Under the pieces are notes generated by a model. It did no database searches, had not been told where the DNA came from, and worked only from the letters and a program-made list of their open reading frames with translations. Both the position numbers and the translations under genes were made by a program. A DNA stretch of 64,000 nt from Fen-1298 sp963833465 (GTDB lineage: Bacteria > Bacteroidota > Ignavibacteria > UBA10030): assembly GCA_963833465.1 (NCBI GenBank), contig CAWHXW010000004.1, positions 1,178,001-1,242,000 on the forward strand, given 5' to 3'. Below are positions 43,910-52,821 of the stretch, piece after piece. Numbering within the stretch: position 1 is the first letter of the stretch; each line of letters begins with the position of its first letter.

Positions 43910-45181
43910 ATGGATAAAGAACTATTCTCCAATGGAAAAAAGAAAACCCTGAAACCTGAAACTCTTATGATGGGTTATGCATACAAACCTGAATGGTCGG
44001 AAGGAGCCGTGAAGTGCCCCATCTTTCAGACATCCACTTTTGTTTTTGAAAATTCAAAGGACGGAAAAGAGTTTTTTGAAATTGAGCATGGCATTCGCGA
44101 ACCGGGCGAACATGGCGCAGGACTTATCTACAGCCGTATGAACAATCCGGATTTAGAAATTCTCGAAAATCGGCTCACAGTATGGGACAGTGCAGAAGCA
44201 TGCGCCGTCTTTGACAGCGGCATGGCGGCAATTAGCACGACAATGTTAGAATTTCTCAGGCCGGGAGATTTTCTTCTTACAAGTGAGCCGATTTACGGCG
44301 GTACTGAACACCTCTTCGAAACTGTGCTGACAAAGTTCGGCGTCAGGACGATTAATTTTGGTGTTCAACATAATAGACAACAAATTATTAAATTAGTAGA
44401 GCAAGCAGGCGCCGCAGATAAACTTCGAATAATTTTTCTTGAGACTCCAGCCAATCCAACCAACTGCCTTATCGACATCGAAATGTGCGTGGAAATTGCT
44501 AAATATTTTTCGACAAAAGAACACAAAGTAATTACTGCTTTAGACAACACATTTCTTGGACCTGTCTTTCAACATCCTATACTGCACGGAATTGATCTCG
44601 TTATTTACTCGGCGACAAAATATATCGGCGGCCATAGCGATGTTGTAGCAGGAGCATGTCTTGGTTCCAGAGAACTTATCAACCGCATCAAATCGCTGCG
44701 CAGCGTTCTTGGTTCAATGGCAAGTCCATTGACAGGCTGGCTGTTAATGCGAAGTCTTGAAACTCTTAAGATGCGAATGACCACCGCAGCAAAGAGTGCA
44801 CAGGAAATTGCCGAATGGCTTTCTTCACATCCGAAAATAGAAAAAGTATTGTACCTTGGGTTAATCAAAGAAAACGATCCGCAGTATACTATCTACAAAA
44901 AACAATGCCTTTCGCCAGGGGCAATGATCAGCTTCATTATAAAGGGCGATGAACAAGCGTCATTCCGATTTCTTGATTCACTCAAAATGGTAAAGCTTGC
45001 AGTCAGTTTGGGAGGAACAGAATCGCTTGCCGAGCATCCAGCCGCAATGACACACTCTGCGGTAGAATCGGATAAGAGAAGGGAATTTGGAATCACAGAA
45101 AATCTTGTAAGACTTTCGGTCGGTGTTGAAGCGACAGAAGATATTATTTGGGATTTAGATCAAGCATTAGCTCAAATCTAA
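43910..45181 (+). CDS. Cys/Met-metabolism PLP enzyme (cystathionine gamma-synthase/methionine gamma-lyase family)
   Basis: A 423-residue trans-sulfuration-family enzyme. The N-terminal FQTSTFVFENSKDGKEFFE and YSRMNNPDLEILENRL are family hallmarks. The PLP lysine is Lys237 in YSATKYIGGHSDVVAGA, and LGGTESLAEHPAAMTHS forms the C-terminal active-site segment. It acts on sulfur amino acids by gamma-elimination or gamma-replacement. The long insertion around EPGEHGAGLIY and the sequence near LDNTFLGPVFQHP suggest a methionine gamma-lyase-like subgroup, but sequence alone does not settle this. It is monocistronic, 229 bp after serC, with no metabolic operon partner. Confidence 0.9.
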   Translation: MDKELFSNGKKKTLKPETLMMGYAYKPEWSEGAVKCPIFQTSTFVFENSKDGKEFFEIEHGIREPGEHGAGLIYSRMNNPDLEILENRLTVWDSAEACAVFDSGMAAISTTMLEFLRPGDFLLTSEPIYGGTEHLFETVLTKFGVRTINFGVQHNRQQIIKLVEQAGAADKLRIIFLETPANPTNCLIDIEMCVEIAKYFSTKEHKVITALDNTFLGPVFQHPILHGIDLVIYSATKYIGGHSDVVAGACLGSRELINRIKSLRSVLGSMASPLTGWLLMRSLETLKMRMTTAAKSAQEIAEWLSSHPKIEKVLYLGLIKENDPQYTIYKKQCLSPGAMISFIIKGDEQASFRFLDSLKMVKLAVSLGGTESLAEHPAAMTHSAVESDKRREFGITENLVRLSVGVEATEDIIWDLDQALAQI

Positions 45182-45286
45182 CACCCAATAACTTTATTAT
45201 TTCTCTTTCAAGAATTTATTGCACGTTTTGTGCTTATAATTTTCAAGTTCCGGTTTCTATTTGTTGTAAAAAATGCCTGGAAAATA

Positions 45287-46579
45287 TCAATAAACAATTT
45301 GTTTTCCTGTTGCTCGGTCGAGTTCATATATACTTAAAACGAAATGGTGTAATGCTTGTAAGTTAGTTAACTTTGATTCTGATTCAGCTGTTTCTGCATC
45401 CAACAAATCCAAATTTGTAACCGATCCTGTTTCGTAACGTGTTCGTGCAATTGTTACGGCTTCATGCGCTTGTTTTAATTGCACTTCAGAGATTTGCACT
45501 TTTTCAATAGCAGCTTGAACATCTGCCACTGCTTGTTCTACGTCGGAACGAACCTGCTGCTCAACATCTTGATTATGCGCTTGCTCTGCTTGAACAGAAG
45601 CTTGTGCTTCTTCTTCCTGATAACTCACTCTCCCGCCATCAAACAAAGGTACTCGTGCTTGCACACCCCACATCCAATTTCCGCGCAGTGCATAAATATT
45701 AGGTTCATATCCATTTTTGAAACCGTACGTTACATTAATATTGACCGATGGCATATTACCGAGGGAACTTAATTTCTTCTGCAACCGTGCAGATTGTTCT
45801 GCATCGCGCGCAAGTTTTATTTCAGGTCGCTGTTGCGTTGCAATTTGTATAAGCGAATCAATGTTCATCGATACAAGAGATTGTTCAAATGAGCCTCGAA
45901 TAAGAAGCGGGGTATTAGGTTGAAGATTAAGAAGTTGACGTAGTACCGATTCCTGTTTCTGAAGTGAATTAAGAATTTCCACTTTTTGATTTTGCGATGC
46001 AGCAACATGTACTTGTGTTGTCAGTACATCAAAATTTGTTGCACTTCCTGCAGAAACTCTTTTCTGAGTCAATTCGATATGTTGATTAAGTGCTTCAATT
46101 TGTTCTTCTTGTACCAATAAGCTTTTTCTTAACAAAACTATCGTATAGAATGTGCGGATAGTTCGCAATGTTAGATTACTTTTTGTCAATTCAACTATAT
46201 CACGTGAGTTCTGAACCTTTGATTGATTTAGTTCTACATTTGCATTTGTTTTCCCAAAATCATAGACATCATATCTTCCAATGACGTGTGCATCATAATT
46301 ATCTGCGGGAGCCAAAATAAGATTTTGACCGCCAAAAAAGAAAGCAGGCAAAGGGCTGATATGTACATAATCAGCTTCAGTTAACACATCTGGGAGCCTG
46401 GCGCTCGAAGCTTGCGACGTACGAGCTTCTGCTGCACGAGTATTTGCCAATGCTTGTTCTATTGCTGGATGGATTTTAAGTACCTGTTGAACAGCTTGCT
46501 CCACTGTCAATGAATCTTGCGCACCTGCAATGTTAACAAATAGTAGAAGGATTGAACCTAACGTACTCATCAATTTCAT
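45287..46579 (-). CDS. TolC-family outer-membrane efflux protein
   Basis: A 430-residue protein with a signal peptide (to about residue 20, VNIAGAQD) and two outer-membrane efflux protein repeats. The long helical segments show LTVEQAVQQVLKIHPAIEQA, TQKRVSAGSATNFDVLTTQV and, in the second repeat, AVTIARTRYETGSVTNLDLL, the typical R-x-x-x-G-x-x-x-x-x-D-x-L signature in both halves. It forms the trimeric outer-membrane channel of the efflux system encoded upstream. It is the last gene of the tetR-hlyD-MFS-tolC unit, 41 bp after the MFS gene. The far C-terminus is ordinary. Confidence 0.92.
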   Translation of the reverse strand: MKLMSTLGSILLLFVNIAGAQDSLTVEQAVQQVLKIHPAIEQALANTRAAEARTSQASSARLPDVLTEADYVHISPLPAFFFGGQNLILAPADNYDAHVIGRYDVYDFGKTNANVELNQSKVQNSRDIVELTKSNLTLRTIRTFYTIVLLRKSLLVQEEQIEALNQHIELTQKRVSAGSATNFDVLTTQVHVAASQNQKVEILNSLQKQESVLRQLLNLQPNTPLLIRGSFEQSLVSMNIDSLIQIATQQRPEIKLARDAEQSARLQKKLSSLGNMPSVNINVTYGFKNGYEPNIYALRGNWMWGVQARVPLFDGGRVSYQEEEAQASVQAEQAHNQDVEQQVRSDVEQAVADVQAAIEKVQISEVQLKQAHEAVTIARTRYETGSVTNLDLLDAETAESESKLTNLQALHHFVLSIYELDRATGKQIVY

Positions 46580-46620
46580 AATTTAATATCCTTGATTTAC
46601 ATTTTTCGAAATAACCTTCA

Positions 46621-48243
46621 TCATTCTGCTACAATAAAATCTTCAGATTTATCCCGCTTCTTGACGCGAAGGAAAATAATTGGAACAAGCGCAGCAATTG
46701 TAATCATAGATGCTATCATAAAATCATCACCAACAGCGCGAATGAACGACTGTGTTGCAATATGCGATGCAATTAAAGAGGTCGCGCGCATCGAAGCGAG
46801 AGTTTGATTCCCTGCTAATGCATTCATACTAAAGTGTGTTAAGTTTTGTGCAACAGCGCGGTAAGCATCCGATTGCGGGTTCACTACCTGGCTATAGGTT
46901 GCCATATGATATATGGTACGTCGCAGCAATAATGTACTCATAAAAGCAATTCCAAAACTTCCGCCCAATTGCCGAATGATGTTATACAACCCGGATGCCT
47001 GTCCGATTTTATGCCTTGGGACATTCGACAGTGCTGTCGTAGAAAGCGGCGTAAACATTAATCCCATTCCAAATCCGCGAATATACAATGCAAGCATAAT
47101 TTGATGATGTTCTGAGAAAAGAGATAATGAACTATTGATAAACAGACTGCTTGCCAGTAGTATTATGCCAATACCAGCTGGAATTCGCGGGTCAACTTTG
47201 TCCGATAATATTCCGGAAATTGGAGCAGTAACTGCTTGAAGAATTCCAACCGGCAGAAATAGCGAACCAGCTTGAAATGCCGTATATCCAAGTGACTGCT
47301 GAAGGTATATCGGAAGCAGGAATGTGCTGCCGAACATCCCAAATCCAAAAATGAACAGAATTCCGTTTGCTACGCTAAAATTAAAATCCTTAAATAAACT
47401 TAAGTCAATTAAAGGATGCTCGACGGTCAATTCTGTTACAAAGAAAATTATCAATGAGATGGCAGCAATCACAAAGCAAGAAGTAATAAAAGGTGATGTC
47501 CATCCACCGGTATTCCAAGAAGCATTACCATCAGTCAATGCTAAGAGCAGTGAGCAGAGGAATATAGCCATTGAAATAAATCCGATAATGTCAAATGATC
47601 GTATGCGTTCAGTTTTATATTCCCGTTGAATCACAGTTGTAGCAAATAGACCAATGATTCCCACTGGAACGTTAACATTAAAGATTGCATTCCAATTAAT
47701 TGTATCAATTAAATATCCTCCAATCATAGGTCCAAGCGAGACCGATGCTGCGGCAGCTATAGACCAAAATCCAATAGCAACACCGCGCTGTCGCGCAGGA
47801 AATTCCCGAGTAATAATGGCCATTCCTGTCGGCATAATTAATCCGGCACCGCTTGCTTGAACAATTCTAAACAGAATAAGTACGTTTTCATTCCATGCAA
47901 GGCCGCATAAAAATGAACCCAATGTAAATAAAAAGAGCGCAGAAAAATATGTGCGTTTATATCCAAAATGATCCGCGATCCAACCGGATGTTGGAAGCAT
48001 AACTGCCAAAACAAGCATATATGCAGTGACTATCCATTCCACTTTATCCACAGTGATTCCAAATGAAGCCATGATTTTAGATAAGGATACATCAACAATT
48101 GTTGCATCGAGAACTGCCATGAATGTTCCGATCATGACGTTTGCCAATACCCACCAGCGGTATGAAGTGTGTTCGTGATGCAGCGATGGTACGTAATTAA
48201 CAAATCCTTGTTTCAAACGATGAGTATTTCGAAAAAACGTCAT
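46621..48243 (-). CDS. DHA2-family MFS drug exporter (EmrB/QacA type)
   Basis: A 540-residue, 14-helix major facilitator. Signatures include motif C-like and motif D regions: VMIGTFMAVLDATIVDVSLS in helix 1, WIVTAYMLVLAVMLPTSGW, the loop-2 motif ADHFGYKRTYFSAL, and the antiporter region GAGLIMPTGMAIITREF. It exports hydrophobic compounds driven by protons. With HlyD-type adaptor and TolC it forms an EmrAB-TolC-like tripartite pump. Its start overlaps the adaptor stop at a single base pair region (48243), so the two are translationally coupled. Drug range is unknown. Confidence 0.94.
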   Translation of the reverse strand: MTFFRNTHRLKQGFVNYVPSLHHEHTSYRWWVLANVMIGTFMAVLDATIVDVSLSKIMASFGITVDKVEWIVTAYMLVLAVMLPTSGWIADHFGYKRTYFSALFLFTLGSFLCGLAWNENVLILFRIVQASGAGLIMPTGMAIITREFPARQRGVAIGFWSIAAAASVSLGPMIGGYLIDTINWNAIFNVNVPVGIIGLFATTVIQREYKTERIRSFDIIGFISMAIFLCSLLLALTDGNASWNTGGWTSPFITSCFVIAAISLIIFFVTELTVEHPLIDLSLFKDFNFSVANGILFIFGFGMFGSTFLLPIYLQQSLGYTAFQAGSLFLPVGILQAVTAPISGILSDKVDPRIPAGIGIILLASSLFINSSLSLFSEHHQIMLALYIRGFGMGLMFTPLSTTALSNVPRHKIGQASGLYNIIRQLGGSFGIAFMSTLLLRRTIYHMATYSQVVNPQSDAYRAVAQNLTHFSMNALAGNQTLASMRATSLIASHIATQSFIRAVGDDFMIASMITIAALVPIIFLRVKKRDKSEDFIVAE

Positions 48244-49259
48244 TATCGGACTTTCACTTTTACTTCAACAGACATACCAGGAAGTAAATTAACTTGCCGC
48301 TGATGAATGCTGTCTATTTGTTCAACGGAAATTTTTATCGGAACACGCTGTGTTACTTTTGTAAAATTTCCGGAAGCATTATTTGGAGGAATCAAAGAAA
48401 ATTGTGATGCGGTATTAGATCCCAGACGAATAATTGTTCCTAAAAATTTCACATTAGGATACGTATCCACACTAATATCAACTTTATCGCCAAGACGCAA
48501 TGCTCCTAAGCCTGTTTCCTCCAAATTTGCAGTTATCCAGACATTTTTCACATCATAAATAGTAAAAATTGATTGCGCTGGCTGGACAACATCGCCGGTA
48601 AGAACCCATCGTTTTGAAATTACGCCTGCCATTGGCGATTCAATAACTGTGTTTTTCAATTGTGTTTGGATTACTCCAAGTTGAGATTCTGCTGAAACAA
48701 CCTGCGCATTTGCAATATTAAGTCGAGCTTGGTTAGACGAGAATTCACTTTGAGCATGATCATATTGTTCTTTCGGAATAATATTCTGGTTAAATTGTGT
48801 CGAAGCCCGTTGAAAGTCCAACTGCGCTTTTTCCAGATTGACTTTTGCCAGCGTAATATTTTCGCGTGCAAATGAGAGTGAAGCTTTTGCTTGTGCTTCC
48901 TGTGCGCGTAAATCACTATCGTCGAGCCGTACCAAGATTTGCCCTTGCTTTACAGAATCGCCTTCGTCGGCTGTTAAAAGATTAATTCGTCCAAGTATTT
49001 TTGAACTTACCGAAACTCGGTCTGCATCAATATATGCATCGTCTGTCGATACATAATCGCGGATCTGTATGTAGTATTGCCAGGAGAAGATTGAGATTGC
49101 AAGGACAATTAAAAACAGTGGAATGACTGCCTTAGCATTTCTGTATAGAGGAACGGCTTCAATGGATTCTTCTTCGCCATTTTCTTTGTCGGGTTTTATT
49201 CTCTGCGATGTTTCTAATGCTGATTCTTGATGAATATTCTTGTCGTCTTTCTGTTGCAT
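48243..49259 (-). CDS. HlyD/EmrA-family membrane fusion protein
   Basis: A 338-residue periplasmic adaptor. A charged cytoplasmic N-terminus is followed by a transmembrane helix (AVIPLFLIVLAISIFSWQYY), a barrel-sandwich lipoyl half motif (VSTDDAYIDADRVSVSSKIL, then EGDSVKQGQILVRLDDSD), a helical hairpin (about 110-190), and a second lipoyl half (ESPMAGVISKRWVLTGDVVQ). The beta-barrel has VWITANLEETGLGALRLGDK. It links the MFS exporter to the TolC channel. The gene starts 19 bp after the tetR stop and overlaps the MFS start. Confidence 0.94.
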   Translation of the reverse strand: MQQKDDKNIHQESALETSQRIKPDKENGEEESIEAVPLYRNAKAVIPLFLIVLAISIFSWQYYIQIRDYVSTDDAYIDADRVSVSSKILGRINLLTADEGDSVKQGQILVRLDDSDLRAQEAQAKASLSFARENITLAKVNLEKAQLDFQRASTQFNQNIIPKEQYDHAQSEFSSNQARLNIANAQVVSAESQLGVIQTQLKNTVIESPMAGVISKRWVLTGDVVQPAQSIFTIYDVKNVWITANLEETGLGALRLGDKVDISVDTYPNVKFLGTIIRLGSNTASQFSLIPPNNASGNFTKVTQRVPIKISVEQIDSIHQRQVNLLPGMSVEVKVKVR

Positions 49260-49278
49260 GAAAGATTATCCTTTCTTT

Positions 49279-49890
49279 TTATTTTTTACTGATGCCGTGA
49301 AGAATGATCTCGGCAAAAAGAAGTGTGTCATGTGCATACGAAATACGATCAGCTTCGCCGATTGCATTTTGATCATACCCGCGGAAGAACCGAAGATGAA
49401 GTCCCTGAAAAATATGCAGGATCATTGATGCAATTTTTTGAGGATGATCAAGCCGAAACTCATTTTTCTTTTTTCCCTCTTGTAATATTTGCACAATTCG
49501 GTGCTGTTCCTGCTGAATAAAATAGGTAAATAGATCCTTAAAAATTGGCTTGACTTCACTCCATCCTTGCTGATGAATGTTGCTTAAGTTATTCAACTGC
49601 TCTGTCAATTTGATACGAAGTCGGATATACTCCATAAATTTTTGACCGGCAGAAATATTATCCTCAATTACTGTTTGTATTTGGGATAGAAATTTATTTT
49701 GCTCATGCTGAACGACCGAACGGAAAATTGTCTCTTTTGTCGGGAAGTAATAATAGAGAGATGCCTTTGCCATGCCAATGTCTTCGGCGATCTCATCCAT
49801 CGTTACCTTGGAATAACCGTAAGCGGCAAAGCGGTGCTGTGCAGCTTGCAAAATAATTTTTTCTTTGTCTCTTGTGAGCTTTTCGTCCAC
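49279..49890 (-). CDS. TetR-family transcriptional repressor of the efflux operon
   Basis: About 203 residues using the GTG at 49890, which has AAAGGA 5-10 bp upstream. The frame extends to 50001, but those residues are hydrophobic, cysteine-rich and unlike TetR proteins, so they are judged untranslated. The N-terminal HTH shows KIILQAAQHRFAAYGYSKVT, MDEIAEDIGMAKASLYYYFP and TKETIFRSVV. The C-terminal ligand-binding domain is helical and variable. The first gene of the efflux operon, it probably represses it until a pump substrate binds. A palindrome overlapping its own ribosome-binding site is the likely operator. Confidence 0.92.
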   Translation of the reverse strand: MDEKLTRDKEKIILQAAQHRFAAYGYSKVTMDEIAEDIGMAKASLYYYFPTKETIFRSVVQHEQNKFLSQIQTVIEDNISAGQKFMEYIRLRIKLTEQLNNLSNIHQQGWSEVKPIFKDLFTYFIQQEQHRIVQILQEGKKKNEFRLDHPQKIASMILHIFQGLHLRFFRGYDQNAIGEADRISYAHDTLLFAEIILHGISKK

Positions 49891-49897
49891 AATCGTC

Positions 49898-49928
49898 CTT
49901 TCGACTATATCAGTTAAACAGTCGAAAG
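49898..49928. promoter_or_regulatory. Palindromic operator upstream of tetR
   Basis: CTTTCGACT (49898-49906) and AGTCGAAAG (49920-49928) are perfect 9-bp inverted arms with a 13-bp spacer. The proximal arm overlaps the ribosome-binding site of the minus-strand tetR gene. This fits autorepression by a TetR dimer pair. Confidence 0.65.
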
Positions 49929-49981
49929 ATACGAAAAGTTCCCCGCATCTGCTATTAAAATATAGAATGTGGAATACGAAT

Positions 49982-50019
49982 AAAAAAAGGCAGCATCTCA
50001 AATTCAGATACCGCCTTTT
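49982..50019 (-). terminator. Terminator after tpiA
   Basis: On the minus strand arms at 50006-50019 and 49985-49998 pair over 14 bp (two G-U pairs) around a short loop and are followed by a run of seven T residues. It lies 26 bp after the tpiA stop. Confidence 0.88.
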
Positions 50020-50044
50020 ATTAATTAGATGAAATTATAAAAAC

Positions 50045-50803
50045 TTAAGCCGCTGATTCTACTATTGTGGCAAACGAATCAGCTTTTAAACAAGCACCGC
50101 CAACAAGCGCTCCATCAATATCGGGTTGATGTAACAATTCTTTTGCATTCTCAGGTTTTACACTGCCGCCATATTGAATAACAACTTTTTCCGCAGTTGC
50201 TGAACTGTAAAATTTTGCAAGAAGTCCGCGAATAAGTTTGTGAACCTCCTGTGCTTGCTGGGGAGTTGCAACTTTACCGGTTCCAATCGCCCAAACAGGT
50301 TCATACGCAATAATCGATTTCTCGATATCTACGGCTGAAATATCCTGCAAGCATCCTTTCACCTGTGTTGTTACAACCTGATCAGTGATATTTTTTTCTC
50401 GCTCTTCCAATGTTTCGCCGACACAAATTATTGGAATCAGTCCAGAAGCAAGCGCTTTCTTTGCTTTCTTGTTAATAAATTCATTCGTCTCTTTGAAATA
50501 CTGCCGCCGCTCTGAATGTCCGAGTATAACATATTGGCATCCAACAGATTTCAACATTTTCGGCGAGACTTCGCCCGTGAACGCTCCCTCATCTTCTGTA
50601 TACATATTTTGCGCACCAAGCGTGATAGCACTGCCTTCAAGCAATTTATGCGCAAGTACAAGCGAAGTAAACGGCGGACATACAATCACCTTTACAACAT
50701 TTGGCAATGTGGCAAGTTTTGATTTAAGACCATTCAAGAGTTCTGTCGACTCGTTCAAGTCTTTATACATTTTCCAGTTTCCAGCTATTACTTTGTTACG
50801 CAT
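50045..50803 (-). CDS. tpiA: Triosephosphate isomerase
   Basis: A 252-residue TIM barrel interconverting glyceraldehyde 3-phosphate and dihydroxyacetone phosphate. Catalytic features: VIAGNWKMYKD (Asn and Lys), the catalytic His in VILGHSERRQYF, the catalytic Glu in IIAYEPVWAIGTGK, loop 6 just after it (GTGKVATPQQAQE) and the phosphate-binding YGGSVKPENAKE and GALVGGACLK. The length is normal. The gene is followed by a strong terminator and preceded by 94 bp of degenerate repeats that separate it from the S23-type gene. Confidence 0.98.
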   Translation of the reverse strand: MRNKVIAGNWKMYKDLNESTELLNGLKSKLATLPNVVKVIVCPPFTSLVLAHKLLEGSAITLGAQNMYTEDEGAFTGEVSPKMLKSVGCQYVILGHSERRQYFKETNEFINKKAKKALASGLIPIICVGETLEEREKNITDQVVTTQVKGCLQDISAVDIEKSIIAYEPVWAIGTGKVATPQQAQEVHKLIRGLLAKFYSSATAEKVVIQYGGSVKPENAKELLHQPDIDGALVGGACLKADSFATIVESAA

Positions 50804-50816
50804 TGTTGATCCTTTG

Positions 50817-50890
50817 TGTAAGTCTATGAATATGAAAACTTATAAGTCTATGAGCCAGTGAGCCTATGAGTCATTGAGCCAATAAGCAGT
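50817..50890. repeat. Degenerate short repeats upstream of tpiA
   Basis: The stretch contains repeated variants of TCTATGAG / CAGTGAGCC / TCATTGAGCC, for example TATGAGCCAGTGAGCCTATG. A similar pattern (GGCTTAATGGCTATTAGGCT, about 51271-51292) lies on the other side of the S23-type gene, so the gene is bracketed by related low-complexity repeats. Confidence 0.55.
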
Positions 50891-50897
50891 TAAGTAA

Positions 50898-51251
50898 TTA
50901 TTTTAGTAAAGATTTCTTCAAACCATGCAACATAGCAATGATTTCATTAACAGAAGACAAGATTTGTTCATAATTCTCTTTGTCTATATAATCATTTGTA
51001 ATAGCGATATCCAAGCAACCGATACATTCAAAACCTGAGCGAATGGAGAAATCTAAGAAACGTGCAAATTCTTTTTTCGAGCTATTCCCTGCACCTTCCG
51101 CAATGTTAAGCACAATAGAGTCTGGTGCTCTACGAAATTGAGAGATCAAACCGAAAAGCTCATCCTTTGGAAAACTCTTCGTGGTCTTTCTAACTACCTT
51201 TGAGAAGTCAAGCGCTTTTTGATAGACGTGCAATGTCCAAAACTTTTCCAT
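50898..51251 (-). CDS. Four-helix-bundle protein (S23/23S rRNA intervening-sequence family)
   Basis: A 117-residue all-helical protein with the family pattern: LHVYQKALDFSKVVRKTTKS, PKDELFGLISQFRRAPDSIV, LNIAEGAGNSSKKEFARFLD and the final helical pair. The family was named for ORFs within 23S rRNA intervening sequences but is widespread elsewhere, and its function is unknown; a diversity-generating-retroelement accessory protein of the same fold is known. No rRNA or reverse transcriptase is nearby. It is flanked on both sides by degenerate short repeats and lies between gatB and tpiA on the same strand. It may move as a small unit; this is inference. Confidence 0.9.
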   Translation of the reverse strand: MEKFWTLHVYQKALDFSKVVRKTTKSFPKDELFGLISQFRRAPDSIVLNIAEGAGNSSKKEFARFLDFSIRSGFECIGCLDIAITNDYIDKENYEQILSSVNEIIAMLHGLKKSLLK

Positions 51252-51293
51252 AGATTTACTTATCTTTACTCGTCGGCTTAATGGCTATTAGGC

Positions 51294-52757
51294 TCAACCG
51301 CTTATTCCAAGTTTCCGTTGTAAAACCTCGTTCACCACCTTCGGATTTGCTTTTCCTTTCATTGCTTTCATTATCTGACCGACAAAGAAACCGAATACCT
51401 GCTGTTTTCCACTTTTATATTGCTCTACTTGTCCCTGATTGTTCGCAAGAATTTCATCTATCACTTTTTCAATCGCCGATTCATCACTTACCTGTATCAA
51501 ACCTTTTTTCTCGACTATAGCTTTTGGCGATTCTTTAGTCTTCAGCATTTCTTCGAAAACATCTTTGGCAATCTTGCCGCTGATAGTACCATCAATAATA
51601 AGGTTGATCATGTCGGAAAGATTCTTTGGAGAAATAGGAAAATCTGATACAGAAATATGCTGATCATTAACAACGCGAAGGACATCAACCATCGTCCAAT
51701 TGCTCGCAATTTTATATGCCTCTTCGTTTTTTATTTTTAAGTTCAAAATAATTCCATCAAAATAGTCTGCTAGTTCACGATCGCCTGTAAGAATGCTGGC
51801 GTCGTATTTAGGTAATTTGAATTCGTTGATATAACGATCGCAGCGAACTTTTGGCAGTTCCGGCAATTTCGCTTTGACATCATCAATCCAGGTTTGATTC
51901 ACCAGTACCGGAACCAAATCAGGGTCGGGGAAGTAGCGATAGTCATGAGCTTCTTCTTTTGAACGCATCGGAATGCAAATCCCTTTATCAGAATCCCATA
52001 ACAAGGTTTGCTGAACTATGTTTTCTCCGTTTTCGAGCGCATCAATTTGACGGTTAATTTCATATTCTAAAGCCTTCTCGACAAAACGGAATGAATTCAA
52101 ATTCTTTACTTCCAACTTAGTGCCTAATTTCGTTTCGCCTTTTTTTCGGACAGAAACGTTTGCATCACACCGAAGACTCCCTTCCTCCATATTGCCGTCA
52201 CAAATGCCGAGATATGTTACAAGTTGACGAATCATGTATAGATATTGATATGCCTCGTGCGGAGTATGCATGTCAGGTTCACTGACAATTTCGATGAGTG
52301 GAACACCGCAACGATTTACATCCACCAATGTATCAACGTCCTGATCATGAATCGACTTGCCAGCATCTTCTTCCATGTGAATACGCGTTATGCCGATCCT
52401 CCGTGTGGTTCCATCTTTCAATTCGACATTAAGCCAGCCGTTCGCGCAAATCGGTTCTTCATATTGTGAAATCTGGTACCCTTTTGGAAGATCGGGATAG
52501 AAATAATTTTTTCTGGCAAAAATAGATTTTGGCGCAATATTGCAATTTGTAGCCAGCCCCATTTTCATAATGAACTCAACAAGATTCTTATTCAAAACAG
52601 GAAGCACCCCTGGCATACCAAGACAGACTGGGCAAACATTTGAATTTGGATCATTTCCAAATTTTGTTGAACAACTGCAAAATGCTTTTGACTTAGTTAA
52701 TAATTGTGCATGGACTTCAAGTCCAATCACGGGTTCGTATTTTTCATTCCAAGCCAT
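51294..52757 (-). CDS. gatB: Aspartyl/glutamyl-tRNA amidotransferase subunit B
   Basis: A 487-residue GatB. It phosphorylates and amidates Glu-tRNA-Gln or Asp-tRNA-Asn with GatA and GatC, which are not in the window. Signatures are VIGLEVHAQLLTKSKAFC with SCSTKF (the zinc site, with VCPVCLGMPG), YFYPDLPKGYQISQYEEPI, GITRIHMEEDAGKS, GVPLIEIVSEPDM and LGTKLEVKNLNSFRFVEKAL. The C-terminal YqeY-like tail ends MKAMKGKANPKVVNEVLQ. The length is typical. Presence of GatB implies no dedicated glutaminyl- and/or asparaginyl-tRNA route. Confidence 0.97.
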   Translation of the reverse strand: MAWNEKYEPVIGLEVHAQLLTKSKAFCSCSTKFGNDPNSNVCPVCLGMPGVLPVLNKNLVEFIMKMGLATNCNIAPKSIFARKNYFYPDLPKGYQISQYEEPICANGWLNVELKDGTTRRIGITRIHMEEDAGKSIHDQDVDTLVDVNRCGVPLIEIVSEPDMHTPHEAYQYLYMIRQLVTYLGICDGNMEEGSLRCDANVSVRKKGETKLGTKLEVKNLNSFRFVEKALEYEINRQIDALENGENIVQQTLLWDSDKGICIPMRSKEEAHDYRYFPDPDLVPVLVNQTWIDDVKAKLPELPKVRCDRYINEFKLPKYDASILTGDRELADYFDGIILNLKIKNEEAYKIASNWTMVDVLRVVNDQHISVSDFPISPKNLSDMINLIIDGTISGKIAKDVFEEMLKTKESPKAIVEKKGLIQVSDESAIEKVIDEILANNQGQVEQYKSGKQQVFGFFVGQIMKAMKGKANPKVVNEVLQRKLGISG

Positions 52758-52821
52758 AGTATTCGATTAAAAAGTATAAAATGAAAAAAGAAGAATTAGC
52801 TATTGAAAACTGACAACTACT

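Noticed and set aside
49891..50001. N-terminal extension of the TetR frame upstream of 49890
   Set aside because: Hydrophobic and cysteine-rich, unlike TetR N-termini, and a GTG with a good ribosome-binding site lies at 49890.
50898..51251. S23-type gene as evidence for a nearby rRNA intervening sequence or diversity-generating retroelement
   Set aside because: No rRNA, reverse transcriptase or variable-repeat pair is present in the neighbourhood.
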